From Oscillatoriaceae cyanobacterium M33_DOE_052 (GTDB lineage: Bacteria; Cyanobacteriota; Cyanobacteriia; Cyanobacteriales; Laspinemataceae), in contig DVDU01000199.1 in NCBI GenBank assembly GCA_015296065.1, positions 62,001-126,000 on the forward strand: DNA of 64,000 nt, in the 5' to 3' direction. This document shows, one piece after another, positions 46,280 through 56,843 of the stretch. Numbering within the stretch: the first letter of the stretch is position 1; every line of letters begins with the position of its first letter. The position numbers and the translations under genes were made by a program. The notes beneath the pieces were generated by a model. That model was not told the origin of the DNA. It worked only from the letters and a program-made list of their open reading frames with translations, and made no database searches.

Positions 46280-47242
46280 CTAGGCTATTTCGCGGGGAAT
46301 GTAAATAGTTTCATTGTGGGGTAAAACCTGGTAATTGATGTCATTTTTAATCGCAATTAAATCATAATGATGCACATCAGATTTGCCTAAAGTTTTCAGG
46401 GAAATTTCTTCTAAAGTCTCACCGGGACGCACTTGGTAAGGCATCCAAACGTAATGTTTCCCATTAAAGCTGAACCGGTGGGATTCGCGTAACCAGTTTT
46501 GGTAGCGATCGTCCCGTTGCAACGCCAGCCGAGAAGTCGTTTGCTCCATCACCTGCTGCCAAAGTTGATAAGCCGCAAAATTCACATGCACCCCATCATC
46601 AGTGAAATCCTCGCGCAACATATCCGCAGCGTCAGTAAAAGGCGTATTCAAATCAAGATAAATCGCCCCATCTTGACGAGCCAGACCTTCAATTTTACTG
46701 TTAATTTGACGAATCCGGGTATTAGGCAGAGCCGCCAACCGCGTCGGCAAAATTGACAATATAAATACTTTAGCACAAATGTGGTGCATCCTAATTCTGC
46801 CCACAATATGGCGCAAGTTATTAATTATCGTGGCATCACTTCGACCTTGGCGGATGTCATTAATCCCCACCATCAAATAAACATCATGGATGCGGTTATC
46901 CGCCAAAGCCGATAACCGCTTGAGAATCCCCGCCGTATTATCGCCATAAATACCCTGATTCAGCCACAATTGACCTGGGGGCAACAAATCCACAGGAAAC
47001 CACAAACATAAAGAATCTCCCAGCATCACACTGAGACAATCTTTCCCTTGTACCGCCGCGATCGCTTTGGCTTCCCGTTCCAGAAGGATTTTCCACTGCT
47101 CGTATGTGGGATGTCCCATGCTGCCCTCCCAAACCGATTGAAAACTATCCGGCGGTAACTGGGTGTGAATCAAGCCCGCCTTGAGCGCTTCTAACCGTTG
47201 TTTGTACAGCTCAATCCCTGACGATGGACGCATCATAACCAT
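46280..47242 (-). CDS. SGNH/GDSL hydrolase with C-terminal LysM-like domain
   Basis: A 320-residue SGNH-fold hydrolase. Block I is LGDSLCLWFP (nucleophile Ser), block III is VGINDIRQG (Asn), and block V is DGVHVN (Asp/His). Residues about 265-320 (YQVRPGETLEEISLKTLGKS...IYIP) form a LysM-like module, suggesting binding to peptidoglycan or another glycan. It lacks an obvious signal peptide. It lies 64 bases downstream of a paralogue on the same strand: a tandem duplication, the LysM-like tail being the difference. Confidence 0.88.
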   Translation of the reverse strand: MVMMRPSSGIELYKQRLEALKAGLIHTQLPPDSFQSVWEGSMGHPTYEQWKILLEREAKAIAAVQGKDCLSVMLGDSLCLWFPVDLLPPGQLWLNQGIYGDNTAGILKRLSALADNRIHDVYLMVGINDIRQGRSDATIINNLRHIVGRIRMHHICAKVFILSILPTRLAALPNTRIRQINSKIEGLARQDGAIYLDLNTPFTDAADMLREDFTDDGVHVNFAAYQLWQQVMEQTTSRLALQRDDRYQNWLRESHRFSFNGKHYVWMPYQVRPGETLEEISLKTLGKSDVHHYDLIAIKNDINYQVLPHNETIYIPREIA

Positions 47243-47305
47243 TTGAGACTTGGATAAAGCCCTCGCATAGTAGCATAAATTCTTTCAATCGTCCGTCCGA
47301 GGTAC

Positions 47306-48463
47306 TCAAGGAAGCTGATTCATTGCCAGAGCTGATTCGGCTCGCTCCAAAGCCCAATTCCACACCTGATAGCCCCGAGCATTGAGATGTAGCCCATCTG
47401 TAGTCAGTTCGGGCCGCAAATCTCCTTGGGAGTTGGTAAACCAATAATGCAGGTCAAAAAACTGGGCGCCTTCCTCCCGGGCAATATCCTGTAATTGGAG
47501 GTTGAGATTGCGGATGCGACTATTAGAAATCTCTGGCAGGCGGGTAGGGAGGATAGATTGGACCACCACTTGGGCTTGAGGATGTTCTTGGCGCAAGCGG
47601 CGCAAAATCGATCGCATATTATTTAAAACCGTGTTATCGCTGTCACCACGTCGCAAATCATTGATACCCGCCAAGAGGTAAATGATATCTGGTTGCGTTT
47701 CAGAAAGGGTCCAAAGGCGAGAGAGGATACCAGCGGTGGTGTCGCCAGAAATGCCTTGATTGAGCCAAAACTGTCCTTGGGGGAGATTGGCTTGGGGAAA
47801 CCACATACTGATCGAGTCGCCGAGCAAAATCCCCAGGCGATTATTACCTTGTCCATACGCGATCGCCCGCGCCTCCCAAGCCAAGAGGTTTTGCCAATCC
47901 TGATAAGTCGGCTGCCCTTTCGCCGCCACCCAAGCATCAGAAAAACTATCCGGAGGCAAAGTCGTATAAATCCGTCCTGCTTTCAGGGCCGCCAACCGCT
48001 GCTGGTAAAGCTGCGCCCCCGATACAGGTTGGGGCCTGACCCAGGATTGTTCTCCGGCAGACGATCGCGCCAGAGAAAACCGGAGGGTTTCAGAGGAACG
48101 CCCATCAGTCCTCACCGGTGTAGTTGGCTCCGACTGTTGCGGAACCGGGGGTAAATAGCGAGATGCTGCCCCCAAAGGAGGTAACACCGGCTCCCAAACA
48201 GGTTGCTCAGTAGTGGTGCGTCGGAAAGACAGAGACTCGGTGAGGGAGGCGTTACTATTCTGCTCGCTCAATTCCGGGGGACTAATAGCTACAGGCAACC
48301 AACGGGGGCTGACCCCACTCGGGGGCATAGTCTCCGGGGCAGCAAATTCTCCGATGCCAGTAAAATCAAAAGCCGCCACCGGTTGAGGAGTGATTTCGAT
48401 CGGTCTCGATTCTGAGACTTGTCTCGCCAGTAATTCCGCCGCCAGCAACAACGGATCCGTCAT
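47306..48463 (-). CDS. SGNH/GDSL hydrolase with long N-terminal region
   Basis: A 385-residue paralogue of the downstream gene. The catalytic blocks are LGDSISMWFP, AGINDLRRGD and DGLHLN. The first about 160 residues are Pro/Ser-rich and probably disordered (QSEPTTPVRTDGRSSETL). The shared VSGAQLYQQRLAALKAGRIY...LPPDSF segment precedes the SGNH domain in both proteins. I use the ATG at 48463 (MTDPLLLAAELL); 10 more residues are possible. The substrate (ester or acetyl group on a glycan) is unknown. Confidence 0.88.
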   Translation of the reverse strand: MTDPLLLAAELLARQVSESRPIEITPQPVAAFDFTGIGEFAAPETMPPSGVSPRWLPVAISPPELSEQNSNASLTESLSFRRTTTEQPVWEPVLPPLGAASRYLPPVPQQSEPTTPVRTDGRSSETLRFSLARSSAGEQSWVRPQPVSGAQLYQQRLAALKAGRIYTTLPPDSFSDAWVAAKGQPTYQDWQNLLAWEARAIAYGQGNNRLGILLGDSISMWFPQANLPQGQFWLNQGISGDTTAGILSRLWTLSETQPDIIYLLAGINDLRRGDSDNTVLNNMRSILRRLRQEHPQAQVVVQSILPTRLPEISNSRIRNLNLQLQDIAREEGAQFFDLHYWFTNSQGDLRPELTTDGLHLNARGYQVWNWALERAESALAMNQLP

Positions 48464-48713
48464 CGTGATTGACTCCCAATACGCTCTTGTCATCCAATCA
48501 AGCCAACAGTACCCAATTCAGGACAGTAGCGTATCCATCCGGTGGCTCCCTCCCCAGGGCCATAACTGCCCTAACCTCACAGTTCGACCTCTCTCAACAT
48601 TACAAACAGTGAAGTTTTTTAAAGACAACCGATAATTCTGCGATGAGACAACCCCTCCATGCTTAGAATAGCGTAAGGTCTTGTAAAGATTTTCAGATAG
48701 AGAGGAAACATCG

Positions 48714-49193
48714 ATGGCCGAATATCAACAGGTGGTAAAGCCGTATGGGGGAGATCCCTTCATCGGTCATTTATCCACACCCATCAGCGATTCTGCTTTT
48801 ACCCGCGCTTTCATCAATAACCTGCCCGCTTACCGTAAAGGTCTGTCTCCCCTCCTGCGAGGTCTGGAGATTGGCATGGCCCACGGATATTTTCTGATTG
48901 GACCGTGGGTTAATTTTGGTCCCCTGCGGGATTCTGAATTCGCCGCTTTGGGTGGATTGATTTCCGGAATGGCTTTGATTCTGGTTGCCACTATGTGCCT
49001 TTCCGCTTACGGTATCGTATCTTTCCAAGGTGAAGCTCCCGCAGGAGCCGATCCCCTCAAGACCTCTGAAGGTTGGAGCCAGTTTGCCGCAGGCTTTTTC
49101 GTTGGTGCAATGGGCGCCGCTTTCGTTGCCTACTTCCTCCTCGCTAATTTTGAGGTAGTAGATGCCATTTTCCGGGGTCTTGTCAACAACTAA
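48714..49193 (+). CDS. psaL: Photosystem I reaction centre subunit XI
   Basis: A 159-residue thylakoid protein needed for PSI trimer or tetramer formation. N-terminal QVVKPYGGDPFIGHLSTPIS, RGLEIGMAHGYFLIGPW and the two TM segments (about 75-100 and 125-150) are typical. psaI follows 195 bases downstream. AGAGAGGAAAC just before the ATG gives a Shine-Dalgarno. Confidence 0.98.
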   Translation: MAEYQQVVKPYGGDPFIGHLSTPISDSAFTRAFINNLPAYRKGLSPLLRGLEIGMAHGYFLIGPWVNFGPLRDSEFAALGGLISGMALILVATMCLSAYGIVSFQGEAPAGADPLKTSEGWSQFAAGFFVGAMGAAFVAYFLLANFEVVDAIFRGLVNN

Positions 49194-49388
49194 AACCCCG
49201 TTGCATTGGAGAGTCTGACCAGATACCAGTGAAGTTTCCAGAAGGAAAACCATTGTTTTGTGGTGAGATTGCTACTCCGCCATCAGATAATCGTTTGTCA
49301 CCATTGGTCAGAGGTGTATTGTCTAGCAGCAAGCTACCGCAATCTTCCTCTGCCAACCCAACAGTTTACATAGGAGAATTTGAGGATT

Positions 49389-49505
49389 ATGACAGGTTCA
49401 TACGCGGCTTCCTTCCTGCCTTGGATTATGATTCCCGTAACTTGCTGGCTCATGCCTTTAGTGGTGATGGGTCTGCTGTTCATTCATATTGAAAGCGACG
49501 CTTAA
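49389..49505 (+). CDS. psaI: Photosystem I subunit VIII
   Basis: A 38-residue single-TM protein: it starts [17 protein letters not shown] and ends FIHIESDA, which is the PsaI signature. It contacts PsaL and helps PSI oligomerisation, consistent with the psaL-psaI order. Upstream AGGAGAATTTGAGGATT contains purine-rich ribosome-binding options. Followed by a strong bidirectional terminator. Confidence 0.93.
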   Translation: MTGSYAASFLPWIMIPVTCWLMPLVVMGLLFIHIESDA

Positions 49506-49598
49506 TTTAAGCAACCTTCGACTCCGAGCAGAAACCTAGTTTTTTCAACCCGAAAGGTGAAAATGAGAGACTTTTCTCAAAACCGGGTTTCTGCCCTA

Positions 49599-49634
49599 AA
49601 AAAAATCCCCCTCTGAAAAGAGGGGGATTTTTTT
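49599..49634. terminator. Bidirectional terminator between psaI and psaB
   Basis: A perfect 16-bp stem (A7 then TCCCCCTCT, loop GAAA, AGAGGGGGA then T7). Being flanked by A7 and T7, it can terminate transcription from both sides and separates the convergent psaL-psaI and psaA-psaB units. Confidence 0.93.
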
Positions 49635-49667
49635 CGCTTATCGCTTATCTACAAGGTGAGTTCAGAA

Positions 49668-51896
49668 TCAACCGAACTTGCCAGCGGTAGAAGCAATCAA
49701 GAAAGCGGCGTAGGTAATGATATTACCAGCGGTGAAGTGAGCCAGACCGACCAAGCGAGCTTGGACGATGGAAAGAGCCACTGGCTTGTCCTTCCAGCGA
49801 ACCAGGTTCGCCAGAGGAGTGCGCTCGTGAGCCCAAACCAAGGTTTCGATCAGTTCTTGCCAGTAACCACGCCAAGAGATCAGGAACATGAAACCAGTTG
49901 CCCACACCAGGTGTCCGAGGAGGAACATCCAGGACCAGACAGACAGGTTGTTGGTGCCGTAGGGGTTGTACCCGTTGATGAGCTGAGAAGAGTTCAGCCA
50001 GAGGTAGTCACGGAACCAACCCATCAGGTAGGTAGAGGACTCATTGAACTGAGCCACGTTGCCTTGCCAGATGGCCAGGTGTTTCCAGTGCCAGTAGAAG
50101 GTGAGCCATGCAATGGTGTTGAGCATCCAGAACACAGCCATGTACATGGCATCCCAAGCGGAGATATCGCAAGTACCGCCCCGACCGGGACCGTCGCAGG
50201 GGAAGCTGTAGCCGAAGTCTTTCTTATCGGGCATCAGCTTGGAACCCCGGGCATCCAGGGCGCCTTTGACGAGGATCAGGGTGGTGGTGTGCAAGCCGAG
50301 AGCGATCGCGTGGTGAACCAGGAAATCGCCAGGGCCAATGGTCAGGAACAGAGAGTTAGTGCCAGCATTGATGGCATCCAACCAACCGGGTAGCCACACA
50401 TCACCGTGGTTTGGCCAAGCGGTAGAAGCGATGCTGTCAGGGTTGGAAAGCAGCACGTCAAAGCCATAGAGAGCCTTACCGTGGGCAGCTTGAATCCACT
50501 GCGCAAACACAGGTTCGATGAGGATTTGCTTTTCGGGAGTGCCGAAAGCTACTACCACATCATTGTGGACGTACAGACCGAGGGTGTGGAAACCCAGGAA
50601 CAAAGACACCCAGCTCAGGTGAGAGATCAGTGCTTCCTTATGCTCTAGCATCCGGTACAGCACGTTGTCCTTGTTGGCTTCGGGGTCATAGTCACGGACC
50701 AGGAAGATGGCACCGTGAGCGAACGCCCCAATCATCAAGAAGCCAGCGATGTACTGGTGGTGAGTATAAAGAGCAGCTTGGGTGGTGTAGTCCTTAGCCA
50801 TGAAGGCGTAAGGAGGAATCGAGTACATGTGCTGGGCTACCAAGGAGGTAACTACGCCCAAGCAGGCCAAGTGCCATCCCAGTTGGAAGTGCAGAGACTC
50901 GTTATAGGTGTCGTAAATGCCTTTGTGACCGGCACCGATCGCACCGCCAAAAGGAGTGCCTTTTGGTGGGTTGTGGGCTTCGAGAATCTCTTTCATGCTG
51001 TGACCGATACCGAAGTTAGTCCGGTACATATGGCCAGCGATGATGAAGATGACCGCGATCGCCAAGTGGTGATGAGCGATATCCGTCAACCAAAGAGATT
51101 CAGTTTGGGGATGGAAACCACCCAAGAAGGTGAGAATCGCAGTTCCCGCGCCTTGAGCCGTGCCGAACGCATGTCCTGCCGTATCGGGGTTTTCGGCATA
51201 CACTCCCCAATTCAGGGAGAAGAAGGGGCCTAAACCAGCCGGGTGAGGCATGGTGGACAGGAAGTTATCCCAACCCACATGCTGGCCGCGAGACTCAGGG
51301 ATCGCCACGTGGACCAAGTGACCGGTCCATGCCAGAGAGCTGACCCCAAACAAGCCTGCCAGGTGGTGGTTCATCCGGGACTCGGCGTTTTTGAACCAGG
51401 ATAGGCTCGGGCGGTATTTCGGCTGCAAGTGCAACCAACCGGCAAACAGCATCAGGGAGGCCAGGATCATCAGGAAGATGGCGCCTTGGTACAGGTCCCC
51501 GTTATTGCGCATGCCGATCGTGTACCACCAGTGGTAAACGCCGGAGTAGCAGATATCTACCGGGTTAGCGGCTCCAGCTTGAGTGAAAGCATCCACTGCT
51601 GGTTTGCCGAATTGGGGATCCCAAATCGCGTGGGCGATGGGACGGATGTTCAGGGGGTCTTTGACCCACTGCTCGAAATTGCCTTGCCAAGCGACATGGA
51701 AGAGGTTGCCCGAGGTCCACAGGAAGATGATTGCCAAGTGGCCGAAGTGGGAGGCAAAGATCTTTTGGTAAAGATTTTCCTCCGTCATGCCGTCGTGGCT
51801 TTCAAAGTCGTGGGCTGTGGCAATCCCGTACCAAATCCGACGTGTTGTCGGATCTGCAGCCAGGTCCTGGCTAAACTTCGGGAATTTTGTTGCCAT
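49668..51896 (-). CDS. psaB: Photosystem I P700 apoprotein A2
   Basis: One half of the PSI reaction-centre heterodimer (742 residues, usual length). The start [20 protein letters not shown] at 51896 is the standard one. It has 11 TM helices. [19 protein letters not shown] holds the two Cys that ligate the Fx 4Fe-4S cluster. The C-terminal [18 protein letters not shown] is typical. It lies 306 bases downstream of psaA. Confidence 0.99.
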   Translation of the reverse strand: MATKFPKFSQDLAADPTTRRIWYGIATAHDFESHDGMTEENLYQKIFASHFGHLAIIFLWTSGNLFHVAWQGNFEQWVKDPLNIRPIAHAIWDPQFGKPAVDAFTQAGAANPVDICYSGVYHWWYTIGMRNNGDLYQGAIFLMILASLMLFAGWLHLQPKYRPSLSWFKNAESRMNHHLAGLFGVSSLAWTGHLVHVAIPESRGQHVGWDNFLSTMPHPAGLGPFFSLNWGVYAENPDTAGHAFGTAQGAGTAILTFLGGFHPQTESLWLTDIAHHHLAIAVIFIIAGHMYRTNFGIGHSMKEILEAHNPPKGTPFGGAIGAGHKGIYDTYNESLHFQLGWHLACLGVVTSLVAQHMYSIPPYAFMAKDYTTQAALYTHHQYIAGFLMIGAFAHGAIFLVRDYDPEANKDNVLYRMLEHKEALISHLSWVSLFLGFHTLGLYVHNDVVVAFGTPEKQILIEPVFAQWIQAAHGKALYGFDVLLSNPDSIASTAWPNHGDVWLPGWLDAINAGTNSLFLTIGPGDFLVHHAIALGLHTTTLILVKGALDARGSKLMPDKKDFGYSFPCDGPGRGGTCDISAWDAMYMAVFWMLNTIAWLTFYWHWKHLAIWQGNVAQFNESSTYLMGWFRDYLWLNSSQLINGYNPYGTNNLSVWSWMFLLGHLVWATGFMFLISWRGYWQELIETLVWAHERTPLANLVRWKDKPVALSIVQARLVGLAHFTAGNIITYAAFLIASTAGKFG

Positions 51897-52144
51897 AAGT
51901 CCTAAATAAATCTCCTTGGTTATTGAGATTTTAGATTTTGGATGGGAGAAAAGCAATCCCCCTGATTATATCCAAAATCCTCACTCAATTTCGTCCTGGT
52001 GAAATCATGAGAACCGGGAAAATTCCCGATGATGGGCAATTTGTCTCCGTTTGTTTCCCAGCTTTCCCAGACTCTTACTTTCCATCGATTTCATCAGTCT
52101 AGGTTTACTAGGCGGGACAAATCTCAGCACAATAGTTTGATTTT

Positions 52145-52185
52145 AAATTTTGGATTGAGGAAAAGCAATCCCCAATCCAAAATTT
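52145..52185. repeat. Inverted repeat between psaA and psaB
   Basis: 13-bp arms AAATTTTGGATTG and CAATCCAAAATTT around a purine-rich loop, just past the psaA stop. It may stabilise the psaA message 3' end or attenuate read-through into psaB. A degraded second copy of the whole segment lies nearer psaB at about 51930-52010. Confidence 0.7.
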
Positions 52186-52202
52186 TAGATCCTAAGTCAA
52201 TT

Positions 52203-54470
52203 TCATCCTACGGAAATGATGCGAGCGAGGAAGAACGCCCAGGTAGTGACAATTCCTCCTAAGAGGTAGTGAGCCACACCCACAGCGCGTCCCTGAACAA
52301 TGCTCAGAGCCCGAGGCTGAATTGCCGGAGCCACTTTCAGTTTGTTATGTGCCCAGACGATAGACTCAATCAGTTCTTGCCAGTAGCCGCGACCGCTGAA
52401 CAGGAACATGAGGCTGAAGGCCCAGACAAAGTGACCAGCGAGGAACATCAACCCATAGGCAGACAGAGCCGAGCCGTAGGAGTTGATCACCTGAGATGCT
52501 TGAGCCCACAGGAAGTCACGCAACCAGCCGTTGATGGTGATCGCGGACTGGGCGAAGTTGCCCCCAGTGATGTGGGAGATCGAGCCATCTGGTGCTACTG
52601 TGCCCCACACATCCGATTGCATCTTCCAGCTAAAGTGGAAAATCACGATCGACAGGGAGTTATACATCCAGAACAGGCCAAGGAAAACGTGGTCCCAACC
52701 AGACACCTGGCAGGTGCCGCCCCGACCGGGGCCGTCGCAGGGGAAGCGGAAACCCAGGTTCATCTTATCTGGAATCAGACGAGAGGACCGGGAGAAGAGA
52801 ACCCCTTTGAGGAGAATCAGGACAGTCACGTGAATGGTGAAAGCATGGATATGGTGAACCATGAAATCTGCCGTACCCAAGGCGATCGGCATCATGGCGA
52901 CCTTGCCACCTACTGCCACCACATCGCCACCGAAGGCATGGCTAGCCACCGCCATTGCGTTGGGGGCTGTGTTGCCGGGAGCGAGGGTGTGGAGGTTTTG
53001 CAGCCACTGAGCGAAGATTGGCCGCAGCTGAATCCCCGTATCAGAGAACATATCTTGAGGACGACCGAAAGCCCGCATCGTGTCGTTGTGAACGTACAGA
53101 CCGAAGCTATGGAAGCCCAAGAAAATGCAGACCCAGTTGAGGTGAGAGATGATAGCGTCACGGTGGCGGAGTACCCGATCGAGCAGGTTATCCACATTCT
53201 TCGCCGGATCGTAATCCCGCACCATGAAGATGGCGGCGTGGGCACCGGCTCCGACAATCAGGAAACCGCCAATCCAAACGTGGTGAGTGAACAGCGATAA
53301 CTGCGTCGGATAGTCAGTAGCGATGTACGGATAGGGAGGCATCGCGTACATGTGATGAGCGACGATGATGCTCAGAGAGCCCATCAGCGCCAGGTTGATT
53401 GCCAACTGAGCGTGCCAGGAGGTGGTGAGGATTTCATAGAGTCCTTTATGGCCTTGGCCAGTAAACGGACCCTTGTGAGCCTCCAGGATTTCTTTCATGC
53501 TGTGGCCAATGCCCCAGTTGGTGCGGTACATGTGGCCAGCAATGATGAACAGCACGGCGATCGCCAAGTGGTGGTGCGCCGTATCCGACAGCCACAGACC
53601 GCCAGTGACAGGGTTCAGCCCGCCTTTGAAAGTCAGGAAGTCAGAATAAGCTCCCCAGTTCAGGGTGAAGAAAGGCACCACACCTTGAGGAATACCCCAA
53701 TCCACACTGGGATAAAGGTCCTTCATCAAGCTGGGATTGAGGATAAACTCATGGGGCAGAGGAATGTCCTTTGGCGCTACCCCAGCATCCAGCAGCTTGT
53801 TGATGGGCAGAGACACATGGATTTGGTGGCCTGCCCAAGACAGGGAGCCCAAACCCAGCAATCCTGCCAGGTGGTGGTTCATCATCGACTCCACGCTCTG
53901 GAACCATTCCAGTTTGGGGGCCGCTTTGTGATAGTGGAACCACCCGGCGAAGAGCATCAAACCTGCCATTACTAGGGCACCGATCGCGGTGCAGTAAAGC
54001 TGATACTCATTGGTGATTCCGGAAGCGCGCCACAGTTGGAATAGTCCAGAAGTGATTTGGATGCCGTGGAATCCACCGCCCACATCACCGTTCAAAATTT
54101 CTTGTCCGAAGATGGGCCAGACCACTTGGGCACTGGGTTTAATCCCAGTGGGGTTGCTCAGCCATGCTTCATAGTTGGAAAACTTGGCGCCGTGGAAATA
54201 GGCGCCGCTCAACCAAATGAAGATTACGGCCAGGTGCCCAAAGTGCGCGCTGAATATCTTGCGCGATACGTCTTCTAAGTTGCTGGTATGGCTATCAAAA
54301 TCATGAGCGTCAGCGTGGAGGTTCCAAATCCAGGTTGTAGTTTTGGGACCTTTTGCCAAAGTGCGATCGAAGTGACCTGGTTTGCCCCACTTCTCAAAGG
54401 AAGTCGGCACCGGATCTTTATCTACTGCTACCTTGACCTTTGCCTCTCGCTCTGGAGGGCTAATCGTCAT
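52203..54470 (-). CDS. psaA: Photosystem I P700 apoprotein A1
   Basis: The other half of the PSI core (755 residues). N-terminal [20 protein letters not shown] and [19 protein letters not shown] are typical. The Fx-ligating motif is [18 protein letters not shown]. The C-terminus is [10 protein letters not shown]. All 11 TM helices appear intact. It is first in the psaA-psaB unit; the promoter should lie in 54471-54900, where an HLR1-like site is listed. Confidence 0.99.
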   Translation of the reverse strand: MTISPPEREAKVKVAVDKDPVPTSFEKWGKPGHFDRTLAKGPKTTTWIWNLHADAHDFDSHTSNLEDVSRKIFSAHFGHLAVIFIWLSGAYFHGAKFSNYEAWLSNPTGIKPSAQVVWPIFGQEILNGDVGGGFHGIQITSGLFQLWRASGITNEYQLYCTAIGALVMAGLMLFAGWFHYHKAAPKLEWFQSVESMMNHHLAGLLGLGSLSWAGHQIHVSLPINKLLDAGVAPKDIPLPHEFILNPSLMKDLYPSVDWGIPQGVVPFFTLNWGAYSDFLTFKGGLNPVTGGLWLSDTAHHHLAIAVLFIIAGHMYRTNWGIGHSMKEILEAHKGPFTGQGHKGLYEILTTSWHAQLAINLALMGSLSIIVAHHMYAMPPYPYIATDYPTQLSLFTHHVWIGGFLIVGAGAHAAIFMVRDYDPAKNVDNLLDRVLRHRDAIISHLNWVCIFLGFHSFGLYVHNDTMRAFGRPQDMFSDTGIQLRPIFAQWLQNLHTLAPGNTAPNAMAVASHAFGGDVVAVGGKVAMMPIALGTADFMVHHIHAFTIHVTVLILLKGVLFSRSSRLIPDKMNLGFRFPCDGPGRGGTCQVSGWDHVFLGLFWMYNSLSIVIFHFSWKMQSDVWGTVAPDGSISHITGGNFAQSAITINGWLRDFLWAQASQVINSYGSALSAYGLMFLAGHFVWAFSLMFLFSGRGYWQELIESIVWAHNKLKVAPAIQPRALSIVQGRAVGVAHYLLGGIVTTWAFFLARIISVG

Positions 54471-55056
54471 CGAGGCTCTCCTCTGTGCTTATATTGGATC
54501 TTTCAAACAGCTCCACCCGAAGTGTTACTCGAAAGCAACGGTAAGGTAGAGGAACTTCTCCTCTTGGGTGGGGGACGAGGTTGATGAAACCCTAGGGTGA
54601 GTTTCCTAACTTTACATAGTTTAATTTAAACTCCGTTCAAGCGGAAGTCAACCTCGATTTCCACTTCCACCCGGCGCCGGAGTTGCCCGAGCCAGAGCTT
54701 CAGGGGAGTTCATCTGCTGCATTATAGGGCTTGCTCTGGTAACAACTGAGATTTCCTTAACAATACTTTAAATTACTTCATCCCTCTTGTTACATTTGCT
54801 GTTAGTTTCCTACTCTCTGTCAAAAGTCAAGGGGTATTCAGGTTAATGTTAAATAACTTTACAATTGACCGGGATGTTGAGACAGTTCGCCTAGAGGCTT
54901 ACAATGCCAGAGCAGGCATTGAGGCTCCCGGCTTTGACCAACGCCCCAAACCCCAGCAGAGCAAGGGTTTTGACGAGGCGATCGCCTCCCCTGCCGGGGC
55001 AAGATTACTGTTTTATTGATTTTCGTTATCGTTTTACTTTGCTTATTTCAATAGAT
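54471..55056. other. Divergent regulatory region between psaA and the lipoprotein gene
   Basis: About 590 bases of control region. It is AT-rich in 54740-54870 with several TTTACA/GTTACA elements. ORF extension upstream of the lipoprotein ATG is open but shows no protein-like features. Confidence 0.5.
54848..54865 (+). promoter_or_regulatory. HLR1-like (RpaB) site candidate
   Basis: GTTAAATAACTTTACAAT fits the HLR1 consensus (two (G/T)TTACAWW half-sites separated by 2 bases) with one mismatch in the first half. RpaB binding through HLR1 controls PSI genes in other cyanobacteria (established). Here it lies 380 bases upstream of psaA, rather far, so this is a candidate only. Confidence 0.35.
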
Positions 55057-56442
55057 ATGAGGATGATGTTGCACATTAATTGGTTGAGAACTGCTGCCAG
55101 AGCCCTCTTGGCTTGGACCCTCGGGCTAGGATTAATGTTAGGGGCGGTAGGGTGTGGCGATCGTCTGGAGGTAGCACCCAGCACCCCCCAAACCCCCCCC
55201 ACCCCCGCCCCCGCCAAAATATCTGAAGTTTCCCCCCCCGCAACGATCCAAAACTTGCGGTCCGCCTTAGACAATTACCAGCCGCAAGTATCAATATTGA
55301 GTCCTCAACCGGGAGCCGTCCTCCAAGACACCACCGTAACCGTCCGGCTTCAAGTTCTCGACCTCCCCTTATTCCAAGACCCAGATTTAGGTCTCGGTCC
55401 CCATTTAGAAGTCATTTTAGACAACCAGCCCCCCACCAGCATTTACAGCCTTGACCAGCCGCTGGTTTTCCAAAACCTGGAACCGGGAACCCACACCCTC
55501 AGAGCCTTTGCTACCCGTCCTTGGCATGAAAGTTTTAAAAATGAAGGCGCTTACGCCCAAACCACCTTCCATATATTTACCAAAACCCAAGATAACAACC
55601 CGGACCTAACACAACCCCTCCTCACTTACAATCACCCTACGGGCACTTATGGGGCAGAACCAATTATGTTGGACTTCTACCTCACCAACGCCCCCCTACA
55701 CCTGGTGGCGCGAGAAAACCCAGAGGATGAGATTTTAGATTGGCGTATTGGCGTCACCGTCAACGGTGAAAGCTTTTTCCTCGATCGCTGGGAACCCATC
55801 TACCTCAAAGGCTTCCAACCCGGTCTCAACTGGGTACAGCTCCAATTTTTCGACCAAGAAGGCAACTCCATCAAAAATGCCTTTAACAACACGGTCCGAC
55901 TAATTAATTACCAACCCAAAGCACAAGATACCCTCTCCAAACTGGTGCGCGGCCAAATCTCCGCCACTGTTGCCCGTGGTATTGTCCAGCCCAACTATAA
56001 AGCACCCGTCCCCGTTCCGACTCCGACCCCAACCCCAGAGCCTCCTATAGAAGAAGCACCAATAGAAGAAGCCGCCCCAGAGCCTCCCATAGAAGAAGCA
56101 CCAATAGAAGAAGCCGCCCCAGAGCCTCCTATAGAAGAAGCCGCCCCAGAGCCTCCTATAGAAGAAGCCGCCCCAGAGCCTCCTATAGAAGAAGCCGCCC
56201 CAGAGGCGGTAGTAGAAGAAGCCGCCCCAGAGGCGGTAGTAGAAGAAGCCGCCCCAGAGGCGGTAGTAGAAGAAGCGGCTACCAAAGCGGCGACACCAGG
56301 GGAGGTAAAGACACCAAAACCAGAAACCCAAAAGTCAGAAACATCAAAAATGGCGAGATTTTTATCTCGGTTCCGCCGTCAGTCAGAACAGACTACCACC
56401 GCCGCTCCTACCGAAGCAGTAGCCCCAGAAACCAGTCCATAA
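55057..56442 (+). CDS. Putative lipoprotein with Ig-like region and Glu/Pro repeats
   Basis: A 461-residue protein. I start at MRMMLHINWLRTAARA (55057), giving a signal peptide ending GAVGC (lipobox-like). A beta-rich region (about 75-175, PQVSILSPQPGAVLQDTTVTV...LEPGTHTLRAFATRPW) resembles a bacterial Ig-like domain. A second folded region reaches residue about 310. Tandem acidic/proline repeats follow (PEPPIEEAA type). The tail is basic, then Thr/Ala-rich. Probably anchored to a membrane with the repeat as a spacer. No specific function recognised. Confidence 0.75.
   Translation: MRMMLHINWLRTAARALLAWTLGLGLMLGAVGCGDRLEVAPSTPQTPPTPAPAKISEVSPPATIQNLRSALDNYQPQVSILSPQPGAVLQDTTVTVRLQVLDLPLFQDPDLGLGPHLEVILDNQPPTSIYSLDQPLVFQNLEPGTHTLRAFATRPWHESFKNEGAYAQTTFHIFTKTQDNNPDLTQPLLTYNHPTGTYGAEPIMLDFYLTNAPLHLVARENPEDEILDWRIGVTVNGESFFLDRWEPIYLKGFQPGLNWVQLQFFDQEGNSIKNAFNNTVRLINYQPKAQDTLSKLVRGQISATVARGIVQPNYKAPVPVPTPTPTPEPPIEEAPIEEAAPEPPIEEAPIEEAAPEPPIEEAAPEPPIEEAAPEPPIEEAAPEAVVEEAAPEAVVEEAAPEAVVEEAATKAATPGEVKTPKPETQKSETSKMARFLSRFRRQSEQTTTAAPTEAVAPETSP
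56034..56278. repeat. In-frame 27/42-bp tandem repeats in the lipoprotein gene
   Basis: Two units of PEPPIEEAPIEEAA (42 bp), three of PEPPIEEAA (27 bp) and three of PEAVVEEAA (27 bp), nearly identical in DNA. Unit lengths divisible by three keep the frame when copy number changes. Confidence 0.95.
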
Positions 56443-56497
56443 GGTTCGGAGGCAAATGCAATAGCCTTTGAGCCCGATATTCTCAAACCGCTTCTCG

Positions 56498-56527
56498 GCT
56501 CCCCCTTCCTTAATAGGGGGAGCTTTT
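56498..56527 (+). terminator. Rho-independent terminator after the lipoprotein gene
   Basis: GCTCCCCC and GGGGGAGC form an 8-bp GC-rich stem with a 10-base loop, followed directly by TTTT. Confidence 0.85.
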
Positions 56528-56751
56528 GTATTTGGGAAATTGTTTCCGCATCGGACAGAGGTGCAGTGGTTTCGGGCCACAGGGGCACAGATGGGGGAGA
56601 TGGGGTCCGATGATTTTTTATGACTAATTGCCAATAGTCAATTGAGTATTTTTAATCAAAGCCCCTGCCCCATCACTTATCCTTTGGGTATAAGACTAAA
56701 AAGCCCTCTGCCCAGTCAAAAACAAAAACAATGTGGGTCGGGATTGGCTTG

Positions 56752-56843
56752 GCATAGCAACAAAGAATAATGTTAGGACAGCATTCTGGCAGCACCAGAC
56801 AACTAAATAACGGAGAACTTGTCCTAACTATTAGGACAAGGTT
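56752..56843. mobile_element. MITE-like relic upstream of encapsulin
   Basis: The left end CATAGCAAC and inner GTTAGGACA match the terminal sequence of the element at 62768-62860. The right part has TTGTCCTAACTATTAGGACAA, itself a perfect palindrome (arms CTTGTCCTAA). The element is degenerate and has no coding capacity. Confidence 0.5.

Noticed and set aside
49656-54278. Several long plus-strand frames opposite psaA and psaB
   Set aside because: psaA and psaB are unmistakable on the minus strand; GC-biased codon positions create long antisense frames.
55900-56331. Minus-strand Gly/Phe/Tyr repeat protein (GGFFYRRLW) and the Ser/Ala/Gly frame beside it
   Set aside because: Antisense shadows of the in-frame PEPPIEEAA repeat of the plus-strand lipoprotein.
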